From Oscillospiraceae bacterium (GTDB lineage Bacteria > Bacillota > Clostridia > Oscillospirales > Oscillospiraceae): DNA of 58,504 nucleotides. Of this stretch, positions 42,525-51,963 are shown one piece after another. The stretch is from NCBI GenBank assembly GCA_017410425.1, contig JAFQQV010000088.1, positions 1 through 58,504 of the forward strand, in the 5' to 3' direction. The position numbers and the translations under genes are program-made. Position 1 is the stretch's first letter. Each line of letters opens with the position of its first letter. The notes under the pieces are model-generated. The model did no database searches, was not told the DNA's origin, and saw only the letters and a list, made by a program, of their open reading frames with translations.

Positions 42525-42571
42525 TTTTTTATTCTGCCTTTCTGTGGGTATTAATTATAAACAATGGAACT

Positions 42572-42599
42572 ATTATAAACCTTTTAAAAAAATAGTCAA
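42572..42599 (-). promoter_or_regulatory. Promoter of the Mrp/NifX-like operon
   Basis: On the minus strand TTGACT (42594-42599) and TATAAT (42572-42577) with a 16-base spacer, about 47 bases upstream of the start codon. Confidence 0.65.
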
Positions 42600-42663
42600 A
42601 TCCAAGCTTGGCTGGGGGTTAAACTTTTTACCGAAAGCCTGAATGTGGCTATAAACAAAGTAC

Positions 42664-42692
42664 TTGGATTGAGTTTACTTCTATGATATAAT
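42664..42692 (+). promoter_or_regulatory. Promoter of the FHA-FtsW/PBP operon
   Basis: TTGGAT (42664-42669) and TATAAT (42687-42692) with a 17-base spacer; the start codon follows 42 bases later. Confidence 0.7.
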
Positions 42693-42734
42693 ATGTTGTT
42701 ATTTTATGCGAAAGCGCGGAAAGGAGCTGAGAGT

Positions 42735-44507
42735 ATGGACCTGTTTGGCGAATATATGCTGACATCAAGTAAATATGTGCTGATAATACTCTCGCTCGTT
42801 ATAATTATCCGCTGTATCCGCTCCATGCTGTCTGAGCGCTATGAGCCTGAAGTCTGGGCATACCTTAGTCATAACGGTCAGGTACATAGTCTGACACACT
42901 GGGAGAATATAATTGGCCGTTCCCACAGCTCAGACCTCCGTCTTACTTCCCCCGGTGTCAGCCGTGTGGCTGCTGTCCTACGCAGAAGCGACAAGGGTGA
43001 ATGGCGCATTCATGACATTTTTTCCAAGGGCGGTGTCTGGGTCAACGGCGTGAAAACCGGCAGCAAGGGCCTGCCCGTAATTCATGGCGACCAGATCAAT
43101 ATCGGCGGTGAGCTGCTGCGCTTCAACGATGTAAGCGCAGAGGCCAAGCGTAAGCTTGAGTCTAAGCGTACTGCCGCAGGCCACAGGGTCTCCCCTTCCA
43201 TCACAGTTTTTGAGCTGACGGTGTTCCAGCTATTTCTTCTGCTGCAGCATGCCCTGTCCGCACCTGCAGAGCATCTTCCCGCTGTAGCTTTGGCCTTCAC
43301 AGCCCTTATCGCGCTGCAGTGGTGCTGCTACAATATCACCCGCTTTATGAACCGCAGCGGTTTTGAGATTGAGACACTGGCCTTTTACCTCACAAGCCTT
43401 GGCATGTCCGTCTCCGCCTCCTCCGCCCCGGATGAAATTTATAAGCAGATCCTGCTGACAATCGCGGCAGTCGTTCTGTTTATGATTTTGGGCTGGTGGC
43501 TGAGAAGGCTTGACCGTACTATCAAGCTCCGCATTCCTATGGCGGCTTTTGCCGGCATGCTGATGCTTGTAAACTTTGTAGTCAGTGACGCTGTGCTGGG
43601 TGCAAAAAACTGGCTTGAGATCGGCGGATTTTCCTTCCAGCCTTCAGAAATTGTAAAGGTTTGCTATATCTACGCCGGCGCCTCCACATTGGATAGACTG
43701 TTCCACAGACGAAACCTGTATTCATTTATTGTTTTTTCCGCTTTCTGTGTTATTATCCTCGCCCTCTCAGGCGACTTTGGTACAGCGCTTATATTCTTCT
43801 CCACCTTCCTTGTAATGTCCTATCTCCGCTCAGGCTCCATTGCAACTGTGCTGCTGGCTGTCAGCGGCGCAGGTCTTGCAGGCTTTCTCGCCATCAGCGT
43901 AAAGCCCTATATCGCCCAGCGTTTTGCCAGCTGGGGTCATGCCTGGGAGGATATATACGACACCGGCTTCCAGCAGACCCGCGCCATGTCCGCCGCCGCA
44001 TCCGGCGGTCTCTACGGCAAGGGTGCAGGTGCCGGCTGGCTTAAGGATATATTTGCAGCCAACACAGACATGGTGTTTGCCATGGTCTGTGAGGAACAAG
44101 GCCTGATTATCGGCGTCATAATGGTGCTGGCTGTGCTGACCCTGGCTTTCTTCGCCGTCAAGAGCGCGAGAAACGGTCGCTCCAGCTACTACTCCATCGC
44201 CGCCTGCGCCGCCATGAGTATGCTGCTGGTTCAGCTTTCGCTGAACGTTTTCGGCTCGCTGGATATGCTGCCCTTCACCGGCGTAACCTTCCCCTTTGTT
44301 TCCAAAGGCGGCACATCCCTTATCTCCTGTTGGATGCTGATGGCCTTTATCAAGAGCGCTGATAATCGACGCGACGCGAGCTTTGCAGTCAAAATTTTTG
44401 AGGGCAGTTACAGTGAGGAAGATGAGTTTAAGGACAATGAGCAGTTTCCCCAAACCCACTTCCGCCCCGAGGATGACCCTGCTGACTGGGAGGTGTGGCA
44501 GCCTTGA
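42735..44507 (+). CDS. FHA domain fused to FtsW/RodA glycosyltransferase
   Basis: A 590-residue SEDS-family protein. One membrane helix (14-30) is followed by a cytoplasmic FHA domain (57-131) with the phosphothreonine-binding GRSHSSDLRL and GGVWVNG motifs, then about ten helices of the peptidoglycan polymerase fold. SEDS signatures are ENWLEIGG-like NWLEIGGFSFQPSEIVK, the GLYGKGAGAGW loop, and TFPFVSKGGTSLIS. FtsW/RodA proteins polymerise lipid II and work with a class B penicillin-binding protein, which is encoded immediately downstream and overlaps it. The FHA part suggests control by Ser/Thr phosphorylation. AAAGGAG precedes the ATG. Confidence 0.93.
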   Translation: MDLFGEYMLTSSKYVLIILSLVIIIRCIRSMLSERYEPEVWAYLSHNGQVHSLTHWENIIGRSHSSDLRLTSPGVSRVAAVLRRSDKGEWRIHDIFSKGGVWVNGVKTGSKGLPVIHGDQINIGGELLRFNDVSAEAKRKLESKRTAAGHRVSPSITVFELTVFQLFLLLQHALSAPAEHLPAVALAFTALIALQWCCYNITRFMNRSGFEIETLAFYLTSLGMSVSASSAPDEIYKQILLTIAAVVLFMILGWWLRRLDRTIKLRIPMAAFAGMLMLVNFVVSDAVLGAKNWLEIGGFSFQPSEIVKVCYIYAGASTLDRLFHRRNLYSFIVFSAFCVIILALSGDFGTALIFFSTFLVMSYLRSGSIATVLLAVSGAGLAGFLAISVKPYIAQRFASWGHAWEDIYDTGFQQTRAMSAAASGGLYGKGAGAGWLKDIFAANTDMVFAMVCEEQGLIIGVIMVLAVLTLAFFAVKSARNGRSSYYSIAACAAMSMLLVQLSLNVFGSLDMLPFTGVTFPFVSKGGTSLISCWMLMAFIKSADNRRDASFAVKIFEGSYSEEDEFKDNEQFPQTHFRPEDDPADWEVWQP

Positions 44508-45805
44508 AGAAAATAACCAACCGCGCCCTTTCCGTGCTGCTGATTGCCGCACTGGTAATATTCGGCATGGGTGCATACATCATAAACTATATTGACCACG
44601 GCAAGGAATGGGCCTTGTATTTCTCCCGCTCAAACTCCGACTCTACCGGTCACCTGGTGGACAGAAACGGTATAGTCCTTGCCTACTTCAGCGGGGAAGA
44701 GAATCTCTTCTCCCCCGATGAATTTACCAGAGAAGCAAACTACCATGTCACCGGCGACTATTGGGATAGAACCGGCACCGGCATACTCTCCCGCTACTGG
44801 AGCGACAGTCAGGGCTTCAGTTTGCTGACCGGCACCACCAGAGCTGAGGACAGCATACTGAGTCTCAGCATTGACGCAAGACTTAATAACAAGATATATG
44901 AATGTCTGGGCCGGGAAAATGACGGCGCCATGCTTGTGTGCAATTACCGCACAGGCGAACTGCTGGGCATGGTATCAAGCCCCAGCCTTGACCCGCTTAA
45001 TCCCGGTGAAGAACTGCGGGACGGCACCTACATAAACCGCTGTATCTCTGCAAGTTTTATTCCCGGCTCCATCTTCAAGCTTATCACCGCTGCAGCAGCT
45101 ATTGAGAATATGCCCGATCTGAGCACCCGTAAATTTTTCTGCGAGGGTGAATACAAAATCGCCGGCGTCCCCGTCACATGCATCGCGGGGCATTGGAACC
45201 AAAGCTTTGAAGAAGCCCTCTCCAACTCCTGCAACATCGCCTTTGCCCAGATCGCCGTGGATCTGGGACAGCAGACCATGATAAAATACGTGCAAGAATA
45301 CGGTATGCTGGACAGCCACAAGCTCAGCGGCATCAGCACCGCTAAAGGCAGCTATCCTCTGAATTTTGTTGGTGATCCCGAGCTTGGCTGGTCCGGCATC
45401 GGTCAGTCCACCGACCTTGTATGTCCCTATTCCATGCTGCGTCTTGTCTGCGCCATCGCAAACGGCGGCACAGTGATAGAGCCATATATGATTCAGGGAG
45501 AGGAAAGCAATGAAGTTCAGCTTGTAAAAGCCTCCACCGCTGCAAAGCTTGCAGAAATGATGAACTATACCGCCATTGACCACTACGGTGCGGAGGAGAT
45601 GTTCCCCGGCCTGAACATTGCCGCAAAAACCGGCACCGCGGAGCTTGGTGACGGTACGGCTCACTCCTGGTTTGTGGGCTTTTTGCAGGACGAAGAACAC
45701 CCCTACGCTTTTGTAACACTGGTTGAGCGCGGTGGCTTCGGCATCACCGCAGCGGGCAGCGTAACAGGTGAAGTGCTGCAGTGGGCAGTTGAGAATCTTG
45801 AATAA
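44504..45805 (+). CDS. Class B penicillin-binding protein (transpeptidase)
   Basis: A 433-residue bitopic transpeptidase: membrane anchor at 6-28, a short N-terminal region, and the catalytic domain with S189-x2-K192 (PGSIFK), S242-C-N244 and K375-TG. It cross-links glycan strands together with the SEDS polymerase encoded just upstream. I take the TTG at 44504, which overlaps the upstream stop (TTGA) and has GGGAGG ten bases before it; the GTG at 44495 would be too close to that site. It is shorter than FtsI or PBP2 and lacks a long pedestal or PASTA repeats, as in PbpA of RodA-PbpA pairs. Confidence 0.92.
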   Translation: MKKITNRALSVLLIAALVIFGMGAYIINYIDHGKEWALYFSRSNSDSTGHLVDRNGIVLAYFSGEENLFSPDEFTREANYHVTGDYWDRTGTGILSRYWSDSQGFSLLTGTTRAEDSILSLSIDARLNNKIYECLGRENDGAMLVCNYRTGELLGMVSSPSLDPLNPGEELRDGTYINRCISASFIPGSIFKLITAAAAIENMPDLSTRKFFCEGEYKIAGVPVTCIAGHWNQSFEEALSNSCNIAFAQIAVDLGQQTMIKYVQEYGMLDSHKLSGISTAKGSYPLNFVGDPELGWSGIGQSTDLVCPYSMLRLVCAIANGGTVIEPYMIQGEESNEVQLVKASTAAKLAEMMNYTAIDHYGAEEMFPGLNIAAKTGTAELGDGTAHSWFVGFLQDEEHPYAFVTLVERGGFGITAAGSVTGEVLQWAVENLE

Positions 45806-45820
45806 CAGGAAGAAGATATA

Positions 45821-47698
45821 ATGACTGATATTTCCGTAAACTCATTGGTCAAATCCTTTGAGCATGGTAATAATATACTGGATGGGCTCAGCTTCACTAT
45901 AAACTCCGGTGAGCGTGTGGGTATTCTGGGCCACAACGGCAGCGGTAAGACCACTCTTTTCCGAATCCTCGTGGGCGAGATACGCTATGACGAGGGAGAG
46001 ATCGCCATTCCCGCCTCCAAGCGTATGGGCCTTATCTCCCAGATCCCCGTATATCCCGAAGGCTGGACCACAGAGCAAGTTCTGAAGGATGCACACAGAC
46101 ATCTTTATAAGATAAGCGACAGGATGGATAAGCTTGCTGCACAAATGGAGCATGATGCATCCCCTGAGCTTCTGGCAGAGTACGACAAACTGCAGGAGGA
46201 CTTCAGGCGTCTGGGCGGCTATGAAATGGATGTGGACAGAAACCGGGTAGCAAACGGTCTGGACATCCCCCCTGCCATGCTGGCACAGAGCTTTGAATCC
46301 CTCTCCGGCGGTGAAAAGACCCGGGTAAATCTGGCAAGGCTCATACTTGAGGATACTGACATTTTGCTGCTGGACGAGCCTACAAACCATCTGGATCTTC
46401 ACGCAACCGAGTGGCTGGAGGATTATCTGCTGCACTTCAAGGGTACAGTGCTGACCATAAGCCATGACCGCTATTTTCTGGACAAGGTTGTGCAGCGCTG
46501 CATAGAGATAAACGAAGGCAAGGCCGAGCTTTACAGCGGCAACTACAGCTTCTACGTTGAGGAGCGGCAGCGCCGTTTCGAGGAGAAGCTTAAAAAGTAC
46601 GAAAAGGATCAGGCCAAGATTGAGCAGCTCACCCGGGCCGCAGAGCAGATGCATCTCTGGGCATTCATGGGCATGGACAAGCTGCACAAGCGCGCCTTTT
46701 CCATGGAAAAACGCATTGAGAAGCTGAGTCACAGCGAAAAGCCCACCGAGCAGAAGAAGCTGAAAGTCAAGTTCAAACAGCGTGAATTTTTCGGTGACGA
46801 GGCCCTGGTCATGGAGGATATCTCCAAGGGCTTTGGCGACAGGACACTGTTCTCCGGCCTTGATATGGAAGTCTCCGGCGGTGAGCGCATTGCCCTTATC
46901 GGCGACAACGGTACCGGTAAGTCAACCCTGGTCAAGCTGATCATGGGCGATGAGATTCCCGACACCGGCTTTCTCTACACCGGCCCCACCATTCGCAAGG
47001 CATATCTGCCCCAGATCGTGCGCTTTACAAATGAGGAACGCAGCGCACTGGACACCATGCTTTACGACTGCAAGTGCGAGCCGCAGCAGGCCCGCGACAG
47101 GCTTGCCGCCTTCGGCTTCAGGGGTGAGAGTGTGCTGACGCCCGTTGGTGCCCTTTCCGGTGGTGAAAAGAGCCGCCTTCGCCTGTGCATGCTGATGGGT
47201 GGAGAAATAAACTTCCTCATACTGGACGAGCCTACAAACCATCTGGACATCGCCAGCCGGGAATGGATAGAAGACGCACTGTCCGACTATGAGCAAACAC
47301 TGCTCTTTGTCTCCCATGACCGCTATTTCATTGAGAAATTTGCCACCCGCATCTGGGAATTGCGCGACGGACAAATCATAGACTTCCGCGGCAGCTACTC
47401 CGAGTTCTGCAGTTGGCGCGAACGCCAGAGCGTATTTGAACAGGCATCCAAGCAGCGGGAAAAGGAGAAAGAGAAAGAAAAGCCTCAAAAGGCTCCCAAG
47501 CCCAAAAATACCAGCAAGGCCATGGCCAAGCTGGAAAAGGACATTGCGAAACTGGAAGCTCAGATAGCAGAGCTTGACGCTCTTGCCGAAGAGCATGCCA
47601 CCGATTACCAGAAGCTGATGGAGATTTCCGAGGAAAAAGAAAATCTTGAAATGGAGCTTCTGGAGCTTTACGAGCGCTGGGAGGCGCTGGATCAATGA
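45821..47698 (+). CDS. ABC-F family ATP-binding protein
   Basis: A 625-residue soluble protein with two ABC domains: Walker A GHNGSGKTT and GDNGTGKST, signatures LSGGEKTRV and LSGGEKSRL, and LLLDEPTNHLDL/LILDEPTNHLDI. There are no membrane segments. The linker between domains is about 80 residues and the C-terminal extension is a coiled coil (KAMAKLEKDIAKLEAQIAELDA). ABC-F proteins act on ribosomes, and some give antibiotic resistance; neither can be assigned here. AGGAAGAAG precedes the start. It is probably in the FtsW/PBP operon, and its stop overlaps the next start (ATGA). Confidence 0.93.
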   Translation: MTDISVNSLVKSFEHGNNILDGLSFTINSGERVGILGHNGSGKTTLFRILVGEIRYDEGEIAIPASKRMGLISQIPVYPEGWTTEQVLKDAHRHLYKISDRMDKLAAQMEHDASPELLAEYDKLQEDFRRLGGYEMDVDRNRVANGLDIPPAMLAQSFESLSGGEKTRVNLARLILEDTDILLLDEPTNHLDLHATEWLEDYLLHFKGTVLTISHDRYFLDKVVQRCIEINEGKAELYSGNYSFYVEERQRRFEEKLKKYEKDQAKIEQLTRAAEQMHLWAFMGMDKLHKRAFSMEKRIEKLSHSEKPTEQKKLKVKFKQREFFGDEALVMEDISKGFGDRTLFSGLDMEVSGGERIALIGDNGTGKSTLVKLIMGDEIPDTGFLYTGPTIRKAYLPQIVRFTNEERSALDTMLYDCKCEPQQARDRLAAFGFRGESVLTPVGALSGGEKSRLRLCMLMGGEINFLILDEPTNHLDIASREWIEDALSDYEQTLLFVSHDRYFIEKFATRIWELRDGQIIDFRGSYSEFCSWRERQSVFEQASKQREKEKEKEKPQKAPKPKNTSKAMAKLEKDIAKLEAQIAELDALAEEHATDYQKLMEISEEKENLEMELLELYERWEALDQ

Positions 47699-48432
47699 AC
47701 ATATTCAAGGCAATACCCCAATGGATAATTAGCCCGGCAGCACTGCTGGTGCTAGCCGCCTTCTTCAAGTTCTGTATGCGCGGCTATGACTACATTGCAT
47801 ACAGCTTTATATTCTTTGCAGCACTGCTTATCGTTCGTCACTTTGCCCCGGATGGGCTCTGGCGGGCTGTGTTGATACTGGTCAGCATTGGATTTATGTA
47901 TTTCTGCGCGGTGGAGATTCCCATTGTAAAGAATTCCTTTACCGACAAGGACGCTGAACGTGACTATTTCATCGTGCTGGGCGCCGCAGTCCACGGAGAT
48001 ACTCCTTCCCTTGCCCTGCAGCACAGACTTGAGGGTGCTCTGGAATACATGGAACAGCATCCTGACAGCATCGCCATTGTCAGCGGCGGCAAAGGCCAGG
48101 GCGAAAATATCACTGAAGCTCAATGTATGCACGAGTGGCTGATAGCTCATGGCGTTGCAGCGGAGCGCATTATAATGGAGCCCAAGGCCACCTCTACCAT
48201 GGAAAACCTACAGTTTTCCTTTGACATCATAAGAAGCCGCGGTGACGATCCCAACGGCAATATCGCCATCGTCTCCAGCTCCTACCATCTGTACCGCGCC
48301 AAGTGCATGGCAAAAATACTGGGTGCAGAAGCTGCCGGTGTGCGCGGCAACATGGGCTATCCCATCTATATGCTCAACTGCTATATACGCGAGGCCTTCG
48401 GTGTAACCCACCTATGGGTATTCGGCAGGTAA
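47695..48432 (+). CDS. YdcF/DUF218 membrane protein (ElyC/SanA-like)
   Basis: A 245-residue protein with three N-terminal hydrophobic segments, followed by the DUF218 domain: YFIVLGAAVHGDTPSLAL, IVSGGKGQGENITEAQCM, EPKATSTMENLQFSFDII, and IVSSSYHLYRAKCMAK. Homologues ElyC and SanA affect envelope integrity, possibly lipid-carrier metabolism. Its first codon overlaps the ABC-F stop by four bases. Its place behind cell-wall genes fits an envelope role. Confidence 0.9.
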   Translation: MNIFKAIPQWIISPAALLVLAAFFKFCMRGYDYIAYSFIFFAALLIVRHFAPDGLWRAVLILVSIGFMYFCAVEIPIVKNSFTDKDAERDYFIVLGAAVHGDTPSLALQHRLEGALEYMEQHPDSIAIVSGGKGQGENITEAQCMHEWLIAHGVAAERIIMEPKATSTMENLQFSFDIIRSRGDDPNGNIAIVSSSYHLYRAKCMAKILGAEAAGVRGNMGYPIYMLNCYIREAFGVTHLWVFGR

Positions 48433-48485
48433 TATTTATGTAAACTAACTTATGTTTATTATATTATGTTATTTGGAGTTATGCA

Positions 48486-49808
48486 ATGACAGAGAAGTTT
48501 TCATTATGTAAACTTAATTATTCGAAACTTGTGCTCACAGCAGCAGTGCTTGCTATTTTCCTTATCCTGCTGTTCTGTAATTTCAATACTGATCTTGTGG
48601 CAGATGACTACATGTACTGCTTCAGCTTTCTGGACAAGAGCCCCATTGAAAGTGTTGGTGACATCTTCCCCTCAATGGCCGCCCACAGGTACAGCATGAA
48701 CGGCAGAGTTGTGGCCCATTTTCTGGTGCAGCTTTTCCTTATGCTGCCAAAGGCTGTGTTCAATATTTTCAATGCCGCTTTTTTTGCTGCGCTGATCTGC
48801 TTTATATACCACATAGTCAAAGGCGAAAGCCGCCACAATGTCCTGCTTCTGCTGAGCATCTTCGGCCTGATTTGGGTTCTTCAGCCCCAGTTCGGCCAGG
48901 TTTATCTCTGGCTTGATGGCTCTGTAAACTACCTCTGGTGCGCTGTTGCATGCATTGCATGGCTTATTCCCTGGGTGAACAAGTTTCTTTACGACGGTGA
49001 GCCCGGCCTTATCGGGCAGATTCTGTACATATTTTTTTCCGCCATCGTTGGTGCTTTCTCTGAAAACGCCTCTGTCGCCTTGATTTTCATGGCAATGCTG
49101 TTTATCTTCCTTTGTAAAGTATGGAGAAAGCAAAAGCTCAGCCTTTGGATGTGGCTGAGCCTGGCAGCAGCATTTGTTGGCTTTTTCTATATGATGTTTG
49201 CCCCGGCTGAAAGCGTGAATAAATCCGCAGAATTCTCCATTCCTGTACTTTTTGCAAACTTTATCAACACTGGCCTGCAGTATCTCAAGTTCTGGCCGCT
49301 GCTTATCTGCTTTGTGCTGTTTTATTATCTGGCAATAAAGCAGGGTATAAAACAGGAACTCCGCGTACTTTCCGCCTGCTTCTTCCTCGGCTCCCTAGCC
49401 GGTCATTTCGTGCTTATGTTTGCCATGTACTGCGCTGGGCGCAGCATGTTTATCGGCCTTATCCTGCTGATATGTGCAAATGGCCTGCTCTTTGCCCCGC
49501 TTTTTGACAGTGCATATAAAAAGCTGCTTGTTGGCCTGTGCGCCATCTGCCTGTGCTTCACCGCTTACTGGGGTTATACAGGTGTCCGTGATATTCAGCG
49601 CACGCACTATCTGCTCGGCTTTAACCACGAGATCATAATTAACTCCCTCGTTGCCGGTGAAAAAGATATTCAGGTTCCCCGCCCCTATGCCCAAACAAAA
49701 TACAGCGCGCTTGAAGGTCTGAATTATCTCAGCACTGAGGATGCAGACAATTGGGCTAATGAATATATGGCACTCTACTACGGCGCAGACAGTATCATCG
49801 GGTATTGA
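48486..49808 (+). CDS. DUF6056-like polytopic membrane protein
   Basis: A 440-residue protein with about eleven hydrophobic segments. The first external loop begins LVADDYMYCFSF and includes YSMNGRVVAHF; a later loop has QVYLWLDGSVNYLWCA. These D-D and GRV features recall GT-C-type membrane glycosyltransferases and the DUF6056 family, which often accompany surface polysaccharide genes. Substrate unknown. GGAG precedes the ATG. A copy of TTATGTAAAC lies inside codons 6-10 and another just after the preceding gene. Confidence 0.65.
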   Translation: MTEKFSLCKLNYSKLVLTAAVLAIFLILLFCNFNTDLVADDYMYCFSFLDKSPIESVGDIFPSMAAHRYSMNGRVVAHFLVQLFLMLPKAVFNIFNAAFFAALICFIYHIVKGESRHNVLLLLSIFGLIWVLQPQFGQVYLWLDGSVNYLWCAVACIAWLIPWVNKFLYDGEPGLIGQILYIFFSAIVGAFSENASVALIFMAMLFIFLCKVWRKQKLSLWMWLSLAAAFVGFFYMMFAPAESVNKSAEFSIPVLFANFINTGLQYLKFWPLLICFVLFYYLAIKQGIKQELRVLSACFFLGSLAGHFVLMFAMYCAGRSMFIGLILLICANGLLFAPLFDSAYKKLLVGLCAICLCFTAYWGYTGVRDIQRTHYLLGFNHEIIINSLVAGEKDIQVPRPYAQTKYSALEGLNYLSTEDADNWANEYMALYYGADSIIGY

Positions 49809-49837
49809 TTATTGTAAATTATATTATGTAAATCATC

Positions 49838-49873
49838 ATTGCTCATAAGCACAAGTATTCAGGTGCTTAGAGC
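49838..49873. other. Intergenic hairpin in a 250-base gap
   Basis: GCTC, TAAGCAC and GTGCTTA, GAGC form an 11-bp bulged stem around AAGTATTCAG. There is no T-run, so it is not a terminator. The rest of 49809-50062 holds one near-copy of TTATGTAAAC (49824), two terminators, and no coding sequence that I can support. Confidence 0.35.
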
Positions 49874-49934
49874 AGATGCCAGAATGATCAATACTGACAT
49901 CGCTTCTAAATAATTTGGAAAATGTATTACACTC

Positions 49935-49966
49935 ACAGGCCGCCGCTAAAGCGGCCTGTTTTTTTG
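49935..49966 (+). terminator. Terminator of the plus-strand operon
   Basis: ACAGGCCGC pairs with GCGGCCTGT around CGCTAAA, then TTTTTT. It probably ends the FtsW-to-DUF6056 transcript. Confidence 0.85.
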
Positions 49967-50000
49967 CTGAAAACTGGGTTTCTAACGCGTGGCTTTGAGT

Positions 50001-50045
50001 ATAAAATAAAACGGCACCTGATAAATCAGATGCCGTTTTATTTTA
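50001..50045 (-). terminator. Terminator of the eda-kdgK operon
   Basis: TAAAATAAAACGGCA pairs with TGCCGTTTTATTTTA around a CTGATAAATCAG hairpin. On the minus strand it lies just after the alcohol dehydrogenase gene. Confidence 0.8.
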
Positions 50046-50062
50046 TAAATTCGTGCCCGTAT

Positions 50063-51091
50063 TTACTTCTCGCAGTCGAGAATAATCTTGCAGATATTGT
50101 CGCCGTTGATCATCATGGAAACAGCCTTTTCAGCCTCACTGAGAGTCAGGCGGTCAGTGACCATGCGGTCCAGATGCAGTTCCTGCCAATTATCTTCAAC
50201 AAAGCGGACGCCTTCCTCAAAGTCTTCCTGAGAGTAAAGGCGGTTGCCCACAAGGGTGATCTCCTTGAAAGCCACCTTGCCGATGATGAACTGGTAAGCA
50301 TCGCCGGACAGGCCAAGGCTCAGCAGTTTACCGCCGCAGCGGCAGAGGTCAGGCATCTGCAGAATGCAGGATGCAGCACCGGAGGTGTCGTAAACTATGT
50401 CGAATCCGCCGCCGTCGGTGACCTCACGCATCAGATCCATAGCATCAACCTCGTTGGGGTTGATGGTCTCGATGCCCATAGACTCAACAAACTGACGTCT
50501 GGGCTCGTTGATCTCGGAGATAATGACGCGCTCTGCACCGGCTGCCTTTGCAAGGATGGCGATGTAAAGGCCAACGGTTGCGCCGCCGGAGATAAAAATC
50601 TTGTCGCCCTTCTGTACCTTGGAATTGACCATAACATGGATGCCGACAGCGAAAGGCTCACCCAGGATAGCAACATCATCGGGAGTCTCGTCACGGACAG
50701 CAACCAGCTTGTCCACAGCAACAGTGGTGTATTCTTCATAACCACCGTTTACATGGATGCCCAGAAGCTTGAGATTTTCGCAGACCCAGGGCAGACCGTG
50801 CTTGCAGGCAGAGCAGTGGCCGCAGGAGATGATGGGGTTCATCAGCACGCGCTGGCCAAGCTTGAACTTGCCCTCGTAGCCTTCGGGCAGAGACTCGATA
50901 GTACCGAGAATCTCGTGGCCCAGAACTACGGGCACGGTAGCGGTCATGTGCTTGCCGCGATAAACAGTCATATCGCTGCCGCAGACACCGGCCAGCTTAA
51001 TCTTGATAAGTGCTTCATTTTCAGCAGGAACAGGCATGGGAATGTCACACATTTCCATGTTGAGCCAGCTTTTCAGAACAGCAGCTCTCAT
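50063..51091 (-). CDS. Zinc-binding alcohol dehydrogenase (sorbitol/threonine DH-like)
   Basis: A 342-residue MDR dehydrogenase. The catalytic zinc is bound around CGSDMTVYRGKH and GHEILGTIE; structural zinc by ISCGHCSACKHGLPWVCENLKL. The NAD site is FISGGATVGLYIAILAK. In this locus it follows the SDR dehydrogenase, and such pairs act on L-idonate, galactonate or related sugar acids; which one applies is not shown by the sequence. AGGAGG precedes the ATG. Last gene of the eda-kdgK-SDR-ADH operon. Confidence 0.88.
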   Translation of the reverse strand: MRAAVLKSWLNMEMCDIPMPVPAENEALIKIKLAGVCGSDMTVYRGKHMTATVPVVLGHEILGTIESLPEGYEGKFKLGQRVLMNPIISCGHCSACKHGLPWVCENLKLLGIHVNGGYEEYTTVAVDKLVAVRDETPDDVAILGEPFAVGIHVMVNSKVQKGDKIFISGGATVGLYIAILAKAAGAERVIISEINEPRRQFVESMGIETINPNEVDAMDLMREVTDGGGFDIVYDTSGAASCILQMPDLCRCGGKLLSLGLSGDAYQFIIGKVAFKEITLVGNRLYSQEDFEEGVRFVEDNWQELHLDRMVTDRLTLSEAEKAVSMMINGDNICKIILDCEK

Positions 51092-51109
51092 GCCGTATTC
51101 CTCCTTAAA

Positions 51110-51913
51110 TCAGGGCTGCTTGCCGATGTAGGCAAGGATACCGCCGTCAACGTAGAGAACATGGCCGTTGACGAAGTTGGAAGCGTCGGATGCAAGGAAG
51201 ACAGCGGGGCCCATCAGGTCCTCAGCCTCGCCCCAGCGTGCAGCGGGAGTCTTGGCGATGATGAACTGATCGAAGGGGTGGCGGCTGCCGTCTGCCTGGG
51301 GCTCACGCAGAGGAGCGGTCTGGGGAGTGGCAATGTAGCCGGGGCCGATGCCGTTGCACTGGATGTTGTACTCACCGTACTCGGAGCAGATGTTGCGGGT
51401 CAGCATCTTCAGGCCGCCCTTTGCAGCTGCGTATGCGGAAACGGTCTCGCGGCCCAGCTCGCTCATCATGGAGCAGATGTTGATGATCTTGCCATGGCCC
51501 TTCTTGATCATGCCGGGGATAACGGCCTTTGCCATCATAAAGGGAGCAACAAGGTCAATGTCGATAACCTGACGGAAGTCGGAGGCCTCCATCTCGATCA
51601 TGGGAATACGTTTGATGATACCGGCGTTGTTGACGAGAATGTCGATAGTACCGAGTTCCTTCTCGATGCTCTCGATGAGCATGTTGATGTCTTCTTCCTT
51701 GGTAACATCGGCGATGTAGCCGTGAGCCTCGATGCCCTTTTCGGCGTAGGCCTTGATAGCCTCATCCATGTGATGCTGGCCGCGGCAGTTGAAGGCGATC
51801 TTTGCGCCTGCTGCTGCAAGAGCCTCGGCGATTGCAAAGCCGATGCCGTATGCTGCACCGGTAACGAGAGCTACCTTGCCCTCGAGGGAAAACTGCTTAT
51901 TAACATCGTACAT
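51110..51913 (-). CDS. SDR dehydrogenase, gluconate 5-DH/KduD type
   Basis: A 267-residue short-chain dehydrogenase. TGAAYGIGFAIAEAL binds NAD(P), DILVNNAG is standard, and the catalytic residues lie in NICSMMSELGRETVSAYAAAKGG. HPFDQFIIAKTPAARWGEA is characteristic of the gluconate 5-dehydrogenase group. In uronate pathways of Streptococcus a member of this group reduces the KduI product to 2-keto-3-deoxygluconate, and with kduI, kdgK and eda nearby the same role is likely. Between kdgK and the zinc dehydrogenase on one transcript. Confidence 0.9.
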   Translation of the reverse strand: MYDVNKQFSLEGKVALVTGAAYGIGFAIAEALAAAGAKIAFNCRGQHHMDEAIKAYAEKGIEAHGYIADVTKEEDINMLIESIEKELGTIDILVNNAGIIKRIPMIEMEASDFRQVIDIDLVAPFMMAKAVIPGMIKKGHGKIINICSMMSELGRETVSAYAAAKGGLKMLTRNICSEYGEYNIQCNGIGPGYIATPQTAPLREPQADGSRHPFDQFIIAKTPAARWGEAEDLMGPAVFLASDASNFVNGHVLYVDGGILAYIGKQP

Positions 51914-51963
51914 AGAAAATACTCCTTTATTGCTGAAAAAGCGGATTTTTTATACAGCTTGGT

